Below are positions 47,326-57,900 of a stretch of DNA of 64,000 nucleotides, in pieces; within the stretch, counting starts at the first letter, position 1; each line of letters begins with the position of its first letter. The position numbers and the translations under genes were made by a program. The stretch spans positions 62,665,023 through 62,729,022 of the forward strand of contig OY740768.1 in the NCBI GenBank assembly GCA_963513935.1, given 5' to 3'. This DNA comes from Aphrophora alni (taxonomy: Eukaryota; Arthropoda; Insecta; Hemiptera; Aphrophoridae). The notes under the pieces were generated by a model. That model saw nothing but the letters and a program-made list of their open reading frames with translations, had not been told where the DNA came from and did no database searches.

Positions 47326-50300
47326 CTAGTGATGATATGCTTTTAATAATCTACAATTAAACGTACCCCTAATCTTATCCTTATGTAAATATCCTAATTT
47401 ATATGTAGTATTTCCTAATTTTTCTCTAATTAAGTAAGGTCCTTCATATAATTCACAAAATTTGTGGTATCTTTTTAGAATTAGCTTCGATGGTATACAA
47501 GCGCGTACTAAGACTTGTTCTCCCAATTTATATTCTGTTGGTGGGTGCTGTTCGTTAAATTTCTCGGCATACTTCTCACGTTTATTTTTTATTCGCAGGT
47601 AGATTTCAGCATCGCTGGTGATTGGTTCTCGCTGATCGTCTGGCTTGATGATATACCTGCTCCAATTGCGTGTAGGTTTTCTTTTAAATTGCGCTTCTAC
47701 GGGTGTGGTCTCTATTGTGTCATGATATGACTCGTTAATAATGGTTTCAACGATTTCTATGATTTTTCCCCAGTCCTGATGTCTATCTTTTATTAATATT
47801 CTGCAAAATTGCCCCAATTGCCGCATGATACGCTCCGCCATGTTAGATTGTGGATTTCTAATTGCTACTGTCCTCTTCTTTATTCCCAGTCTTGTTAAAC
47901 CCGTTTCCCATTTTGGTGATGTAAATTGTGTCCCATTATCAGATAGAATGTGTCTTGGCGTTTGTACTTCCTGTAGGTATTTTTCTACTTGTTTTAAAGT
48001 GGTTGTAGTTGTAGTGTTCCGTACCTTATATAATTTGGTATATTTCGTGATGGCGTCTATCATCACAAATATGTATTTGCACCCCCCAACTGACTTAGGC
48101 AATGGTCCATAATAGTCCACGCAGACCAACTCTCCTACCCCTTTTGGAACTATTGGCAACATCTCCGCATTTCTATGTTTGATATCGAATTTACATTTTT
48201 GGCATTTTGGACATTTAATGAGTTCGTCCCTTATGTTTTTCGTGATGCTGTCTCCTGTAAAGTCCTCTTTAAATAGTTTGTAACATTTTTTAATTCCCAC
48301 ATGTCCGTATATTTCGTGTATTTCTTTGGCTAATATTTTTACAAAGTCTTTTGGTACCATTAATTTCCATACTCCCTTCTCTCGTCGAAATAATTTTTCT
48401 TCATATACTTGATAAAAGGTCTTAAATTTTGGATTATTTCTATTTAAGTGTTCTATGATATTTTTACAATTTTGGTCCCCTCTTTGTATGGTTTCGAAGT
48501 TCCTTAAAGTTTTCCCCAATTTTAAATTAAACCCTTTTGCCAACATTAAAATTTCTATAAATCTCTCTTCTCCAGTTTCTTGTATTTCCGCATTGTCCTC
48601 TGGATACCGACTTAGAGTATCCGCCACGATATTATCCTTCCCTTTGCAATGCTTAATCGTAATATTGTATTCTTGTATAAGCAGAATCCATCTGGTCATC
48701 CGGGCATTCAATAGTCGACAATTATTAATGAATGTGATTGCTTTATTATCAGTAATTACGGTTAATCGTTTTCCTAATACGTAGGTTCTAAATTTCCTAA
48801 GGCAAATTACTACACTATACAATTCTTTTTCGGCTGTGCTATAGAATCGTTCTGCTCCCTTAAATGTCCGGCTGGTGTACGCAATAACTGCTATTTCTTG
48901 ATCCTCTCCAATTTGATATAATTGCCCTCCTGCTGCGATTTCCGACGCGTCTGTCTGTAGGTAGAACATTTTATCGCGGTCAGGATGTCGTAACGTTACT
49001 ACTTCTTCAAATTCCTTCTTAACTCTTTTAAAACTCTCTTCTATCTCACTAGTCCACTTAAATTTGGTCCCCTTTTTCAATAATCCCTGTAATGGTGCTG
49101 TTACCGATGCGTAGTTTTTTGAAAATTTATGGTAGAAATTAGTAAGTCCGAGAAATCCCTTCAACTGTCTGGCTGTCTTAGGCCGTGGGAAATTTTGTAT
49201 TGCTGCCATTTTGTTTGCCTGTGGTTTAATACCGTGCGTGGTTAATAAAAATCCTAAATACTCTATTTCCTGTCTACAAAAGTTAGACTTGCTTAAATTT
49301 ACAGTTAAATTTGCATTTTTGAATACCTCTAATATTTTCTCAATCTGTTTTAAATGCTCCGTCCAGTTCTCAGCTAAACACAAACAATCATCGACATATA
49401 GGGTGATAAATTGTTTAACTTCCTCAGGTAATATCGAGTTTAATCCTCTGGTGAGGCTGGCTAAGCTAGTACTTAGACCAAATGGCACAGTCTTGTATCG
49501 GTAGCATAACCCCTTTTGTAGAAATGCGGTGTAATCGCGGCTATCCACATGTAACGGTATTTGCCAAAAACTGCTCGTCAGGTCAAAACTACTCATCCAA
49601 TTAACGCGCTTTTCTATGGTTAATAACTCCTGTATAGGCTGCGATCCTTCGTAATCCGGCACCGTTCTAGCGTTGATGATCCTCGCATCCAAACATATTC
49701 TAACACTTCCGTCCTTCTTACAAACCGGAACTATCGGATTAATGTACGGGCTACTGCATCTCTCAATTATCCCATATTCCATCATTCGTTCAATTTCCAT
49801 GTCAACACTTTCTCGGAATTTCATAGCTACCGGCCAACTTCTTTGACAATAGGGACTTTTATCTGTTACTTTTAATTTATGTTGATATGTCGTGATTAAC
49901 CCTGGTTTCTTGCAAAATACATCTTTATACCTAATTAAAATTTTACCTAATTGTTCCTTTTGTTCTATAGAAATATGCCCTAATTCATTTAATTTATTTA
50001 TTATTTCTTCCTGACTTGTATCGTAATTTTCCGTAGTCATATGTTGTATTAATTTTTTATCATATCGCTCTTCCAGATCCTCGAACAAAATCTCATTTTT
50101 TATCTCATCATTATCCTTTGAAACATTTTTTAATTCTAACCTATTACTTATGAAATCCACTACAGCCTTATTCTTTACTAAAAATTCTAATCCTAAAATA
50201 CAATTTCTTATCAATTCGGGTACAATAATAAAATGAACGTTCAGCGTAAACTCTCCTACTTTCGTTTCTATAATAATCTGCCTTTTTACATTTTTCGAGC

Positions 50301-50607
50301 GTAAGCCAGTAGCTCCAATAACCTTAACGCCGGCGACTGGTAGCTCCTCGTATTTTCCCATCATCTCTTTATTTTCGGAATAATACTGTTCCGACAATGA
50401 ATTAAATTCACAACCTGTATCTACTAGTGCTTTTAATTTGATGTTGTTGAATTCTATTTTTATTTCTGGGCATTTATTAAGATTTTTATTTATAAAATAC
50501 GGGTCGTCTTCCTCCTCTAAACGGTCTTTTAAATCTGTAAATAGGGTGTTCATTATTGTGGCAGGTTGTAAAGTCTCTTGTCGGCTATCGCTTACGCTCC
50601 CTTTCAA
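47326..50607 (-). CDS. pol: Pol polyprotein: protease, reverse transcriptase, RNase H, integrase
   Basis: 1093 residues read from TTG; it is normally made as a Gag-Pol fusion, so the real N-terminus is undefined and the first ATG is residue 19. Protease: LVDTGCEFNSL with the catalytic Asp at 63. Reverse transcriptase: KKDGSVRICLDAR, FDLTSSFWQIPL (Asp342) and YVDD (404-407). RNase H: LQTDAS (Asp553), AEKEL (Glu593 or 595), TDNKA (Asp620) and VADTLSRYP. Integrase: HEIYGH at 764-769 and C799/C802 for the zinc finger, then catalytic Asp831, Asp890 and Glu925 (D-x34-E spacing) and a YEGPYLI GPY/F module near 1054. All key residues are present. A TGA at 50611-50613 closes the frame upstream. The stop is at 47326, 285 bp before the LTR, leaving no room for env. 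Confidence 0.96.
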   Translation of the reverse strand: MKGSVSDSRQETLQPATIMNTLFTDLKDRLEEEDDPYFINKNLNKCPEIKIEFNNIKLKALVDTGCEFNSLSEQYYSENKEMMGKYEELPVAGVKVIGATGLRSKNVKRQIIIETKVGEFTLNVHFIIVPELIRNCILGLEFLVKNKAVVDFISNRLELKNVSKDNDEIKNEILFEDLEERYDKKLIQHMTTENYDTSQEEIINKLNELGHISIEQKEQLGKILIRYKDVFCKKPGLITTYQHKLKVTDKSPYCQRSWPVAMKFRESVDMEIERMMEYGIIERCSSPYINPIVPVCKKDGSVRICLDARIINARTVPDYEGSQPIQELLTIEKRVNWMSSFDLTSSFWQIPLHVDSRDYTAFLQKGLCYRYKTVPFGLSTSLASLTRGLNSILPEEVKQFITLYVDDCLCLAENWTEHLKQIEKILEVFKNANLTVNLSKSNFCRQEIEYLGFLLTTHGIKPQANKMAAIQNFPRPKTARQLKGFLGLTNFYHKFSKNYASVTAPLQGLLKKGTKFKWTSEIEESFKRVKKEFEEVVTLRHPDRDKMFYLQTDASEIAAGGQLYQIGEDQEIAVIAYTSRTFKGAERFYSTAEKELYSVVICLRKFRTYVLGKRLTVITDNKAITFINNCRLLNARMTRWILLIQEYNITIKHCKGKDNIVADTLSRYPEDNAEIQETGEERFIEILMLAKGFNLKLGKTLRNFETIQRGDQNCKNIIEHLNRNNPKFKTFYQVYEEKLFRREKGVWKLMVPKDFVKILAKEIHEIYGHVGIKKCYKLFKEDFTGDSITKNIRDELIKCPKCQKCKFDIKHRNAEMLPIVPKGVGELVCVDYYGPLPKSVGGCKYIFVMIDAITKYTKLYKVRNTTTTTTLKQVEKYLQEVQTPRHILSDNGTQFTSPKWETGLTRLGIKKRTVAIRNPQSNMAERIMRQLGQFCRILIKDRHQDWGKIIEIVETIINESYHDTIETTPVEAQFKRKPTRNWSRYIIKPDDQREPITSDAEIYLRIKNKREKYAEKFNEQHPPTEYKLGEQVLVRACIPSKLILKRYHKFCELYEGPYLIREKLGNTTYKLGYLHKDKIRGTFNCRLLKAYHH

Positions 50608-50693
50608 TTTTCACTTATTCCGACCGTTAGGCATCTGTTCCTTGACAACCCTCTTGTCTTTGCTGCCCGGGTCATTGCTCGTACTAGGTTTGT

Positions 50694-51674
50694 TTACGTT
50701 TTCCCTTTCGTTAAAAGGTCTACGCCCCTCTTCTCGCCATGTGGTTTGCCTGTCATATGTCTACCCCAGTTATCTTGCCTACTATTGTAGTTATAATTTC
50801 CCTTTTCCTGGTAATTCCTTCTGTTTACTTCCGTTCCAACACTCTCATTAAATTGCTCTATTCTAGCATGCTCAAATTCCATCAATAACTTTATGAAATC
50901 TGTTTTCCTTTTTATTCCTCGCGTAATTATTGCAATGAGCACATTCGGGTGGAAATGCTTCCCCGCTTTGTATACTAATTGATCCTCCGTTAATGGTGGA
51001 TTTAATTCCGAACATTGCAACATCAATGTCTCTACGTATGCGATCGCTTCTTCCCCCATTCTACCTCTGAATTTTCCAAATTCCAAGTGATCCCTAATCT
51101 TGGCCTGGATTATTTCGTTGAAATATTTTTCCTTAAATAATTCTTCGAATTGTTCGAAATTTTGCACGCTTCCCCTATGCAAACGCCACCAGATATACGC
51201 GTCGTCCTTCAGGTACCGGTCGATCCAGTTCATATTGTTCCCTACCATATTCTCACTAATCTCCTTCATTACGTTTACGAATTGCATAGGAAACCGCTCC
51301 CTTCCTGAGAAACTTATGTTCCTTATTTCCGGCTCTTGTATATATCCCTCTCCGTTGTTTTTAACCGCTCTTAACCTTCTATCAAGCTCTATTAATTTCT
51401 TCGCGACCTCATCCGTCTTTTTCGCGTTTTCTTCCAGTTTAGCAGTATTAACGTCATTAAATTTTACACAGTTCTCCCGTATTTCTCCGTCTTTTTGCGC
51501 AAGTTCCTGTAGCCTAACGTCGACAACGATTCCGTGGTCCTCGATCTCTCGCACGCGAATCTCGGTTTCCGCACGATAATCCTGGATTCGGTTGCCGAAT
51601 TCTTCTCCCGTTTTCTTGACTTGTCCCTCGAAATTCGTCCGGATTTCCGCTACTGTTTCCTCTACCGTTCGGAC
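50694..51674 (-). CDS. gag: Gag, capsid-like part (continues after the TGA)
   Basis: 326 codons in the same frame as the preceding part. The central section (WIDRYLKDDAYIWW, FEELFKEKYFNE, LEFGKFRGRMGEEAIAYVE) follows the pattern of the retrotransposon Gag capsid family (retrotrans_gag). The C-terminal end is Arg/Asn/Lys-rich without a CCHC knuckle. The stop is TAA at 50694. An overlapping -1 frame opens after a TAG at 50761-50763 and leads into pol, so a -1 shift within about 65 nt would be needed. I see no canonical slippery heptamer in phase. Confidence 0.82.
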   Translation of the reverse strand, partial: VRTVEETVAEIRTNFEGQVKKTGEEFGNRIQDYRAETEIRVREIEDHGIVVDVRLQELAQKDGEIRENCVKFNDVNTAKLEENAKKTDEVAKKLIELDRRLRAVKNNGEGYIQEPEIRNISFSGRERFPMQFVNVMKEISENMVGNNMNWIDRYLKDDAYIWWRLHRGSVQNFEQFEELFKEKYFNEIIQAKIRDHLEFGKFRGRMGEEAIAYVETLMLQCSELNPPLTEDQLVYKAGKHFHPNVLIAIITRGIKRKTDFIKLLMEFEHARIEQFNESVGTEVNRRNYQEKGNYNYNSRQDNWGRHMTGKPHGEKRGVDLLTKGKT

Positions 51675-52226
51675 TCAATTTTCTACGCCGTCGCATCGTT
51701 CTTCTAATTTTTTGTTAATCCTATCCTCGACCTCGTTGATACTATTTTTTATCTCCCCACGAATCGTTCCTAACATCTCCTCCTGTCTTTTCGCGATCTT
51801 CTCAATATTGTTTTCGATTAATTCAAAATTTTTTCGAGTTTCTTCCGCTTTTTCCTCCGCTAACTTAGCTAACTTACGATTTTCCTCTGTAGCTTTTTCG
51901 GCTAACTTCTCGGCTTTTTCTTCCGCTAACTTAGCTAACTTACGATTTTCCTCTGTAGCTTTTTCGGCTAACTTACGATTCTCCTCGGCCATTTGTCTTA
52001 TCATTTCCTGCAATCCCGCCATACCGTCTCCTCCTACCTGTCCTACCGCTGTTTCTACCCTTGGATTCCTATCGCTGGTCCCCGCCCGGAATTCTACATT
52101 ACCCTCAATTTCTAACCCTCTAATTTGTTCTACTTCCCCAATTTGATTCCCTACCATCTGGTTATAAATTTCACTTTCATTGGCCATATTTGAATCTAAT
52201 ACTCTTTTCCTACTTCTCGTCAACAT
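51675..52226 (-). CDS. gag: Gag, N-terminal coiled-coil part (ends at an in-frame TGA)
   Basis: The ATG at 52226 is the first start after the primer-binding site. The 183 residues are highly charged. From about residue 88 a duplicated EKATEENRKLAKLAEEKAE segment (24-25 residues, two copies) forms a predicted coiled coil, probably for Gag multimerisation. The frame stops at TGA (51675-51677) but stays open after it in the same frame for 326 more codons, so the TGA lies inside the real gag. The context (TGA followed by G) is not a recognised readthrough signal, so a point mutation is likely. Confidence 0.85.
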   Translation of the reverse strand: MLTRSRKRVLDSNMANESEIYNQMVGNQIGEVEQIRGLEIEGNVEFRAGTSDRNPRVETAVGQVGGDGMAGLQEMIRQMAEENRKLAEKATEENRKLAKLAEEKAEKLAEKATEENRKLAKLAEEKAEETRKNFELIENNIEKIAKRQEEMLGTIRGEIKNSINEVEDRINKKLEERCDGVEN

Positions 52227-52350
52227 ATATCTCTATCTAATTCTCTTATTCTAACACAATACACAATACACAATATATCCTACAACAATGTCTATGTCCT
52301 TATTCTACAATTTCTATGTTTAACAATTAAAACTTCACTTTTAATTGAGC

Positions 52351-52367
52351 CCTGCCGTTGAGCGCCA
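52351..52367 (-). promoter_or_regulatory. tRNA primer-binding site
   Basis: Two bases inside the 5' LTR the minus strand reads TGGCGCTCAACGGCAGG. TGGCG pairs with the 3' CGCCA of a tRNA. Drosophila elements such as 17.6 and 297 use a TGGCG-type serine tRNA site, so tRNA-Ser is a reasonable but untested guess here. Confidence 0.75.
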
Positions 52368-52369
52368 AA

Positions 52370-54027
52370 TATAACTTTGAAGATGTTATATTAATTATTT
52401 TTAATCTACTTTTTTATTTATTTATTTTGAATATTTTTGAATAATAATTATTATTAGATATTAATAATTCAATATTATTTTTGATTACCTGCTATTTGTT
52501 TAGTCCTTCCTAAACTTGCAAAATGTGGAAATATAAATAACACACCTGACACAACGTATTACTAAAAAAACAAACCTTAATTTATTTAAGCAACATGTCA
52601 AAGAATCATAAAAACGTACATCTATTCCATTAGTGTCTAAAAATTTCTTCATTCATTCCACAAGCATTCCTTAATGTTATGTAATATACAAATTTATCTT
52701 AACTAATTGTCTTTCCTTATGCTAGGCTTTATTACTAAAAAAAACATCAAGTTTCCACAATTGGCGTTATTTTTAATGAAATTAATCTGTAAATTGAACT
52801 ACTTTTATTTTTTTTATACACAAACAATTATTTCCTTTACAAAATTAAACTTTATTAAAATCTTTATTCCATTTGTTAGTTATTAATTTATTTAATTAAT
52901 TCTCTTATCTCTTTTTAGGGTCGTTAGGTTCTTTTATGGCTCAATTAAAGTGAATTATTTTAGTAAAATGAATTTATAATTTTAAAGTGAACAAGAATTT
53001 TAAATTGTACTTATCGTGGGTACTGCCTTCCAATTTTGATCGACGAAACACTTTCCACACACAACACAACGATGGCTTTAAATTTGATTTAGATATATAA
53101 AAAAACAAAACACTCCACACACTATCTCCAACAACTTAATCCTGGAATTCGGACTGATGTACCTCTCCAAGTCTCCACTGGCGATGAATTAGTTCTTCCG
53201 ACTCTTCTCTCGAACAATTCTTCCAAAATATTTTAATCTGCTCCAAAATCTCAACAAACTTTTGACTAAAAACTACTAACTCTCTTTTCAACTAATTAAT
53301 TTACTCGACGTATTGACACAGAGAACCCTAGTCTCGTGGTCAATCTAACTCCCTTTCTCTGTCCCACAGAATGCTCTCTGTGCTAGCACCTCTCCTCACC
53401 AATCCAGACTTTAGACTCCTTTTCAAATTTTCGACGCCAAAAACCTCTCCCTTCTTCCCAAACTTTCCTTCGCTTTCACTCCTCCGATTCGCTCGCTGAA
53501 TTCTAGATTTCTCCCCAGATGTTGTTCTTTTTTCCTAGTGGCTGTATTTTTTTAAATTCGTTAGCTTTCACCATGTGGCTGTTTTCCGATTGGCTGACCT
53601 AATTCCTTTTGTCGGTTTCTCATGTTTTTTAGAAGTACCGTTATGCTTTCTAGCGTGTCCCATCAGGTCTCTCACCCTGAAAATTTCTCTTTTTTTTGTT
53701 TTTTATACATCCAGCTGCGTGACATAAAATCTTCCGTTAGGTACCGTGACAAATTGTTTAATGTTAGCACGTGTACACTACAAGGTTAGCGAAACTGCCT
53801 CTTTTCTCTTTGGCACGCTTTCTCTCCTAATTTGTTGTGCACAGATGTCCTTTTGATTTTTTAAAATAATATTTTCTGTTACCAGATGATACTAGTTGTC
53901 CTTTATATTTCTATTATTTAATTTAGTTTCCCCTTTATATCATAAGTTACATGTAATTACTCATTTTTTATAGAGATCGTTGTTATCCTTTATTTTATTA
54001 TTTATTTGATAACACGATATCGTTATA
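52370..54027 (-). repeat. 5' LTR of the gypsy-like element
   Basis: 1658 bp, nearly identical to 45371-47040. It should carry the promoter for the genomic RNA, read leftward. At 1.66 kb it is long for a Ty3/gypsy element whose internal part is only 5329 bp. Confidence 0.97.
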
Positions 54028-54031
54028 ATAC

Positions 54032-54727
54032 AATATGATAATATAATGTAGACATAAAATAATTTTATGCAAACTCTTCACAAAATTTTCACTATATGTG
54101 TTTATACATTTCTAAATATGTAAATTAAAAGATTATATAATAGTGTCAAAGTTTAAGTCATAATAATTAATTCTTCATTCTTCTTCTAGCAGAACCTTGA
54201 TTTGTAAATATCTCATTAATTGGTCGACGACTGGTACAATGGACCTTTGAACGATTATTATGTATTAATTATTATCACACATTATGAAAATACGTTTTAT
54301 TGTTTACAAAACATCATTTTGAAATAAAGGTAAACATCGGTGGGTTTTGGATTATTAAATTTTTTTTAACAACATACCTGTGAAACAACAACAATTTTAC
54401 CTTTCCTTCCAAAGATTAGTTCCGTATCACTTATGGTTTTGTGACTGTCATGGTAAATATTGTAATGACTGGTAAACAATCATGGACTCTCGTATAGCGA
54501 TATAAATTATAACATACTACTTACAAAGTATGTATCCGTAAAAATATATGTCAGTTTTGACAGTTTCGTCTGTTATCTAAGTATTTTTTAAAATTTTTTA
54601 CTCTCTTGATATCGTTTCCAGAATGTGTTTTTCGATCTCCTCTAACTGCAGTAAAAAAAATAAATTTTTTCTCTAGCTTCTGTCAAAGTTGTTTGACGAT
54701 TCACTTTAATATCTTGTATATAATACA
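54032..54727. other. Gene-free stretch
   Basis: AT-rich host DNA between the gypsy element and the dispersed repeat; nothing recognised. Confidence 0.5.
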
Positions 54728-55990
54728 TGACGTTGTAGCGTTTATTTAAGCCCGGTACGCATTATTATTCACAAACATTTCAGTCAAATGAAACCATGGA
54801 CCTTGGAACACCGCCTAAGGCATGAGAGATAACAAGCAACAGCTGATCCGCCCTGGGCATTTTGCGACGTAGGATTTCTTGGCTTGTCGTTTCATTACCA
54901 CGATCGCAACACGAGAGTCAGGCACGTGACGTAATGTTATAAAAAATATAATTAGTAAGCAAAATGTAAAATTAAACCCGAGTAGTTCTATTAATTTCGG
55001 TTTACGTGTGTGCTTGCAAAATGAAAGAGGGTCCTTACCACCTATATTAATAAATTTACATACAGTGATGATTTCTTAAATCTCTCAACTTTAAAAACTA
55101 GTTTCTTCAAAATGTGTCTCAAAGTTATTTAGTGCCGTCAGGCCCTTTAATTTCAGGAATCACCTCGCTTTGTTCCAGATAATCAAATCAATGATAATTA
55201 AATTTCTACTTTGAGTTCACTATCATAAATGCTTGTATTTTTGAGTTAGGCTGTAAGATTTCGTTTAAGTTCTCTTTTCATTGTTTAATAACTAGTTTGG
55301 TTCAATTTAAAATTTACATAAGTTAATAACAGAAATATTTTGTTATATAACTTAATTAAAAATTTTGTAACCTAACTTTAGTATTTTTTATTTTTTTTGT
55401 AAAGTACAATGCCTAACATGAACTTAAATTTCATCTTGAAACATGCAAACTAAGTTTTTCTGCCTTACTCATGTTTGCCTTTGTCTTTGTGAATGCAGTT
55501 CTAATCTGGTCGAAGAATGAGGCCACATTAACGTTTGTTATAAGAACCTGAGTGAAATTTCGTCTTCGCCCAACAAAAAAACTCACTGTGTGTGAAATGT
55601 TTCTAAAATTAATACTAAGGCAAATCAGACTATTTTCATTTTTTTTTTTTATATTTATGATGGGACATGCTAGCAATTCTTTCGGCTGCATGACCCCAAA
55701 GGGGTTAGTTTTCTAAATTAATAATATTTGACTTCAAAAACCTTTTGTAATTTTTTTTTATCATATAAAATAGTTTTTTTTTTTTACTGTTGGCCTACTA
55801 ATTAACTAACATATGTAACTATATCTATTTGTATTTTTTTTTTACCTGTTATATTTAATATAAATTTTGTATTAAAAATCATTTTTTTTGAAAATAAGAT
55901 ATTTTGTAATGTTGAATAAAAAGGGAGGGTTTATTAATTTTTCTTTTTTGGGGTGGGATCTTTTCATTGTTGTTAAAATGTTTTTCTTAA
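54728..55990 (-). repeat. Dispersed repeat, copy 2 (inverted relative to copy 1)
   Basis: Collinear on the minus strand with 14724-15752 plus 17980-18256, but without the LINE, so it shows the empty site. A minus-strand frame at 55431-55691 (86 codons, beginning MQPKELLACPIINIK) overlaps the part where copy 1 has a broken equivalent, suggesting that the ancestral repeat encoded a protein. I do not recognise it. No terminal inverted repeats were identified. Confidence 0.73.
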
Positions 55991-56141
55991 GGGTTTCATT
56001 AAATACATTTTTTTAATTATCTAAAAACGTATTAAAATTTTTTAAATATATATATATATATATATTCTTTTGAAGAGAAATAAATTGACTTGTTATTTAT
56101 TTGTTAATCTGTTTCTTATTATTTATTTTTTTTGTAAATAG

Positions 56142-56162
56142 TGAACTCAGGTGCAAGGGAAG
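56142..56162 (+). CDS. Microexon candidate followed by a 67-bp intron
   Basis: A pyrimidine-rich TTTTTTTTGTAAATAG acceptor, 21 nt, and then a strong AAG|GTAAGT donor. A GGTTTTCAG acceptor at 56221-56229 would close a 67-bp intron, a common insect intron size. Joining the segments keeps the frame open (SELRCKG, then RAQHDF and a stop). Support is limited to splice signals and spacing. Confidence 0.25.
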
Positions 56163-56229
56163 GTAAGTTCAGGAACCGACATAACCTAGAGGTTCTATCA
56201 CTGAACATGACCGTTCATTTGGTTTTCAG

Positions 56230-57540
56230 AGCTCAGCACGACTTTTAATCTCTTTTCAAAAATCACTTTTCCCGAACGGTACAATGTTTAAGCTTTGTAA
56301 ATTACTACAATTATTTTTTCATCTATGAAGATCGTAAAATTTTATACAATACGTCAATATATAATTAAACATTTGATATAGAAAATAGCCACTATTTTTT
56401 ATCAATACTTAAATTATCTTTACTGACTTGCTTTAGAAACTTAATTATATTATGAGTCCACATGCACTCTCCATTATTTGTCTTCTCCCAAAATCAATAA
56501 AAAGTTTAGGGTAAGATAACCATAGAGATTAAACAACATAATGATTAAGTTCTCCTTAAGAAATTGTTTGTAGATATTTTTTCACATATAAATTTAAATT
56601 GAGAATTTAAATTCTTTTGTTTAATACAAATTAATTCTGAATGTCAATTAACAATAACATCATTTAATGGTTTCATATGGAGAAGAATTAAATACAATTC
56701 CAGAATGATCTAGAGGTTAATTTCGTCCTGGTTCTGATTACCGTTAAAGATAAAAATCACTAATACAAATATTACCTGAGGTGACAGGATATTAACTTGA
56801 CATAATTTGATTAGAAAAATAATATAACGCATCCTTCGTATTATCATCCGATTAGTAACACAAATATCAAAATCAAATCATGCAGATATTTATTCACCTT
56901 ATTTATCTTTTGGTAAATTTTCTAAAAAGTATCATAGGAGGTACTTTAGGTATACGAATATAATACACCGATACACAGAATATCACAAATTAAAGGATCG
57001 TTGTGTTTTTAAATTCAATCGTTGTTGTTCTTCACAAATATGTCAAGATTTATTTAGGAGGATTTTTTTAGGATTTATTTAGATCTATTCAACATCACTT
57101 GAATCAATGTTAAAATTGGTAGTTATCTTTACAATATTCCAGTGGTGTTTGGTTTTAATTATTAGTCTACTTCTCCTTATTTTTGTAGTGTCCGATAATT
57201 CGGTTCACATCATTAATTAGTAATTTAGTAGTGTTATTTAGTTATAAGTAAGTAGTTGATCCCCTACAGATATTCTGGGGAGTATCTACATATTTAGTAT
57301 TTTCCTAGAAATAAATCTATTTGCTATTGTCAGACAGAAAGATATTTCTTGATTGTTTACAGGAGGTGTAAATAGGTTTTAAAGAATTTAAGTTATAGAA
57401 CAATTCATTTAAACACTCTAACAATTTTAAATTTATATCAATAACAAATATATACACCAACTTTATAAAACCTCTTCGAAATCAACATTATTTATAGCTT
57501 TCTTTGACTTTGGAACAATTTCCACTTTTACACCAATAGT
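56230..57540. other. Mostly gene-free stretch
   Basis: GC-raised for the first 60 bp, which would be the second exon of the candidate above, then AT-rich with no feature recognised. Confidence 0.4.
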
Positions 57541-57900
57541 GTCTATACCTTCTATGGCCGTGGCTGAAAACTGGTTGTGGCAAATAAAGACCAATGCTGT
57601 TCATAGTTTGCCCTTTAGTCTTATTACAGTAATTGTTTTACAGAATGTCATTTGTATTGGGAATTGACTTCTTGTAGTGGGAAAATGGAAGTGTAGTGCC
57701 CGATGGTAATAAATCAATCCGAGGTAGTAATACCCGTTGGCCTGCAGCTATGAAGGCACTGGCCATGGGAGCTTCATTCCATATCATGAGTTTTGCTTGT
57801 TTTATTTCTTAAGCCCCTTTGTTGTTTATCTTGTTTGAAGAGGACGACCTTGTTGTTGAAACGCGTCTGATACTTAGGCGTATTTTTTGTGAGAATTGTG
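57541..57900 (+). mobile_element. Penelope-like fossil with well-preserved hammerhead-like core
   Basis: A GC-raised segment ends in TTTGAAGAG, a GACGAC/GTTGTT stem with a CTT loop (57843-57857), GAAAC (57858-57862) and the palindromic ACGCGT followed by C. This gives the hammerhead layout: NUGANGA core (first C replaced by T), six-bp stem II including G-U pairs, GAAA, a minimal stem III and a C at the cleavage position. Short stem III is typical of Penelope-like ribozymes. Stem I pairing is poor. The upstream 57.55-57.78 kb has short open frames but no reverse transcriptase motif. Confidence 0.45.

Larger units (their letters stand above)
45371..54027 (-). mobile_element. Ty3/gypsy LTR retrotransposon, near-complete
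   Basis: The 8657-bp element comprises a 5' LTR (right), primer-binding site, gag, pol and 3' LTR (left), all read on the minus strand. It is flanked by the 4-bp target duplication ATAC (45367-45370 and 54028-54031), and the termini form the inverted repeat TATAAC/GTTATA. Domain order protease, reverse transcriptase, RNase H, integrase with GPY/F places it in the Ty3/gypsy (Metaviridae) group. No envelope gene or chromodomain is present. The LTRs differ by about four substitutions plus an 11-bp and a 1-bp indel, so insertion is recent. Two TGA codons (51675-51677 and 50611-50613) interrupt translation; pol itself is uninterrupted. Confidence 0.97.

Noticed and set aside
47515..52146. Several plus-strand frames across the gypsy element
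   Set aside because: Antisense shadows of gag and pol, which carry clear domain motifs.
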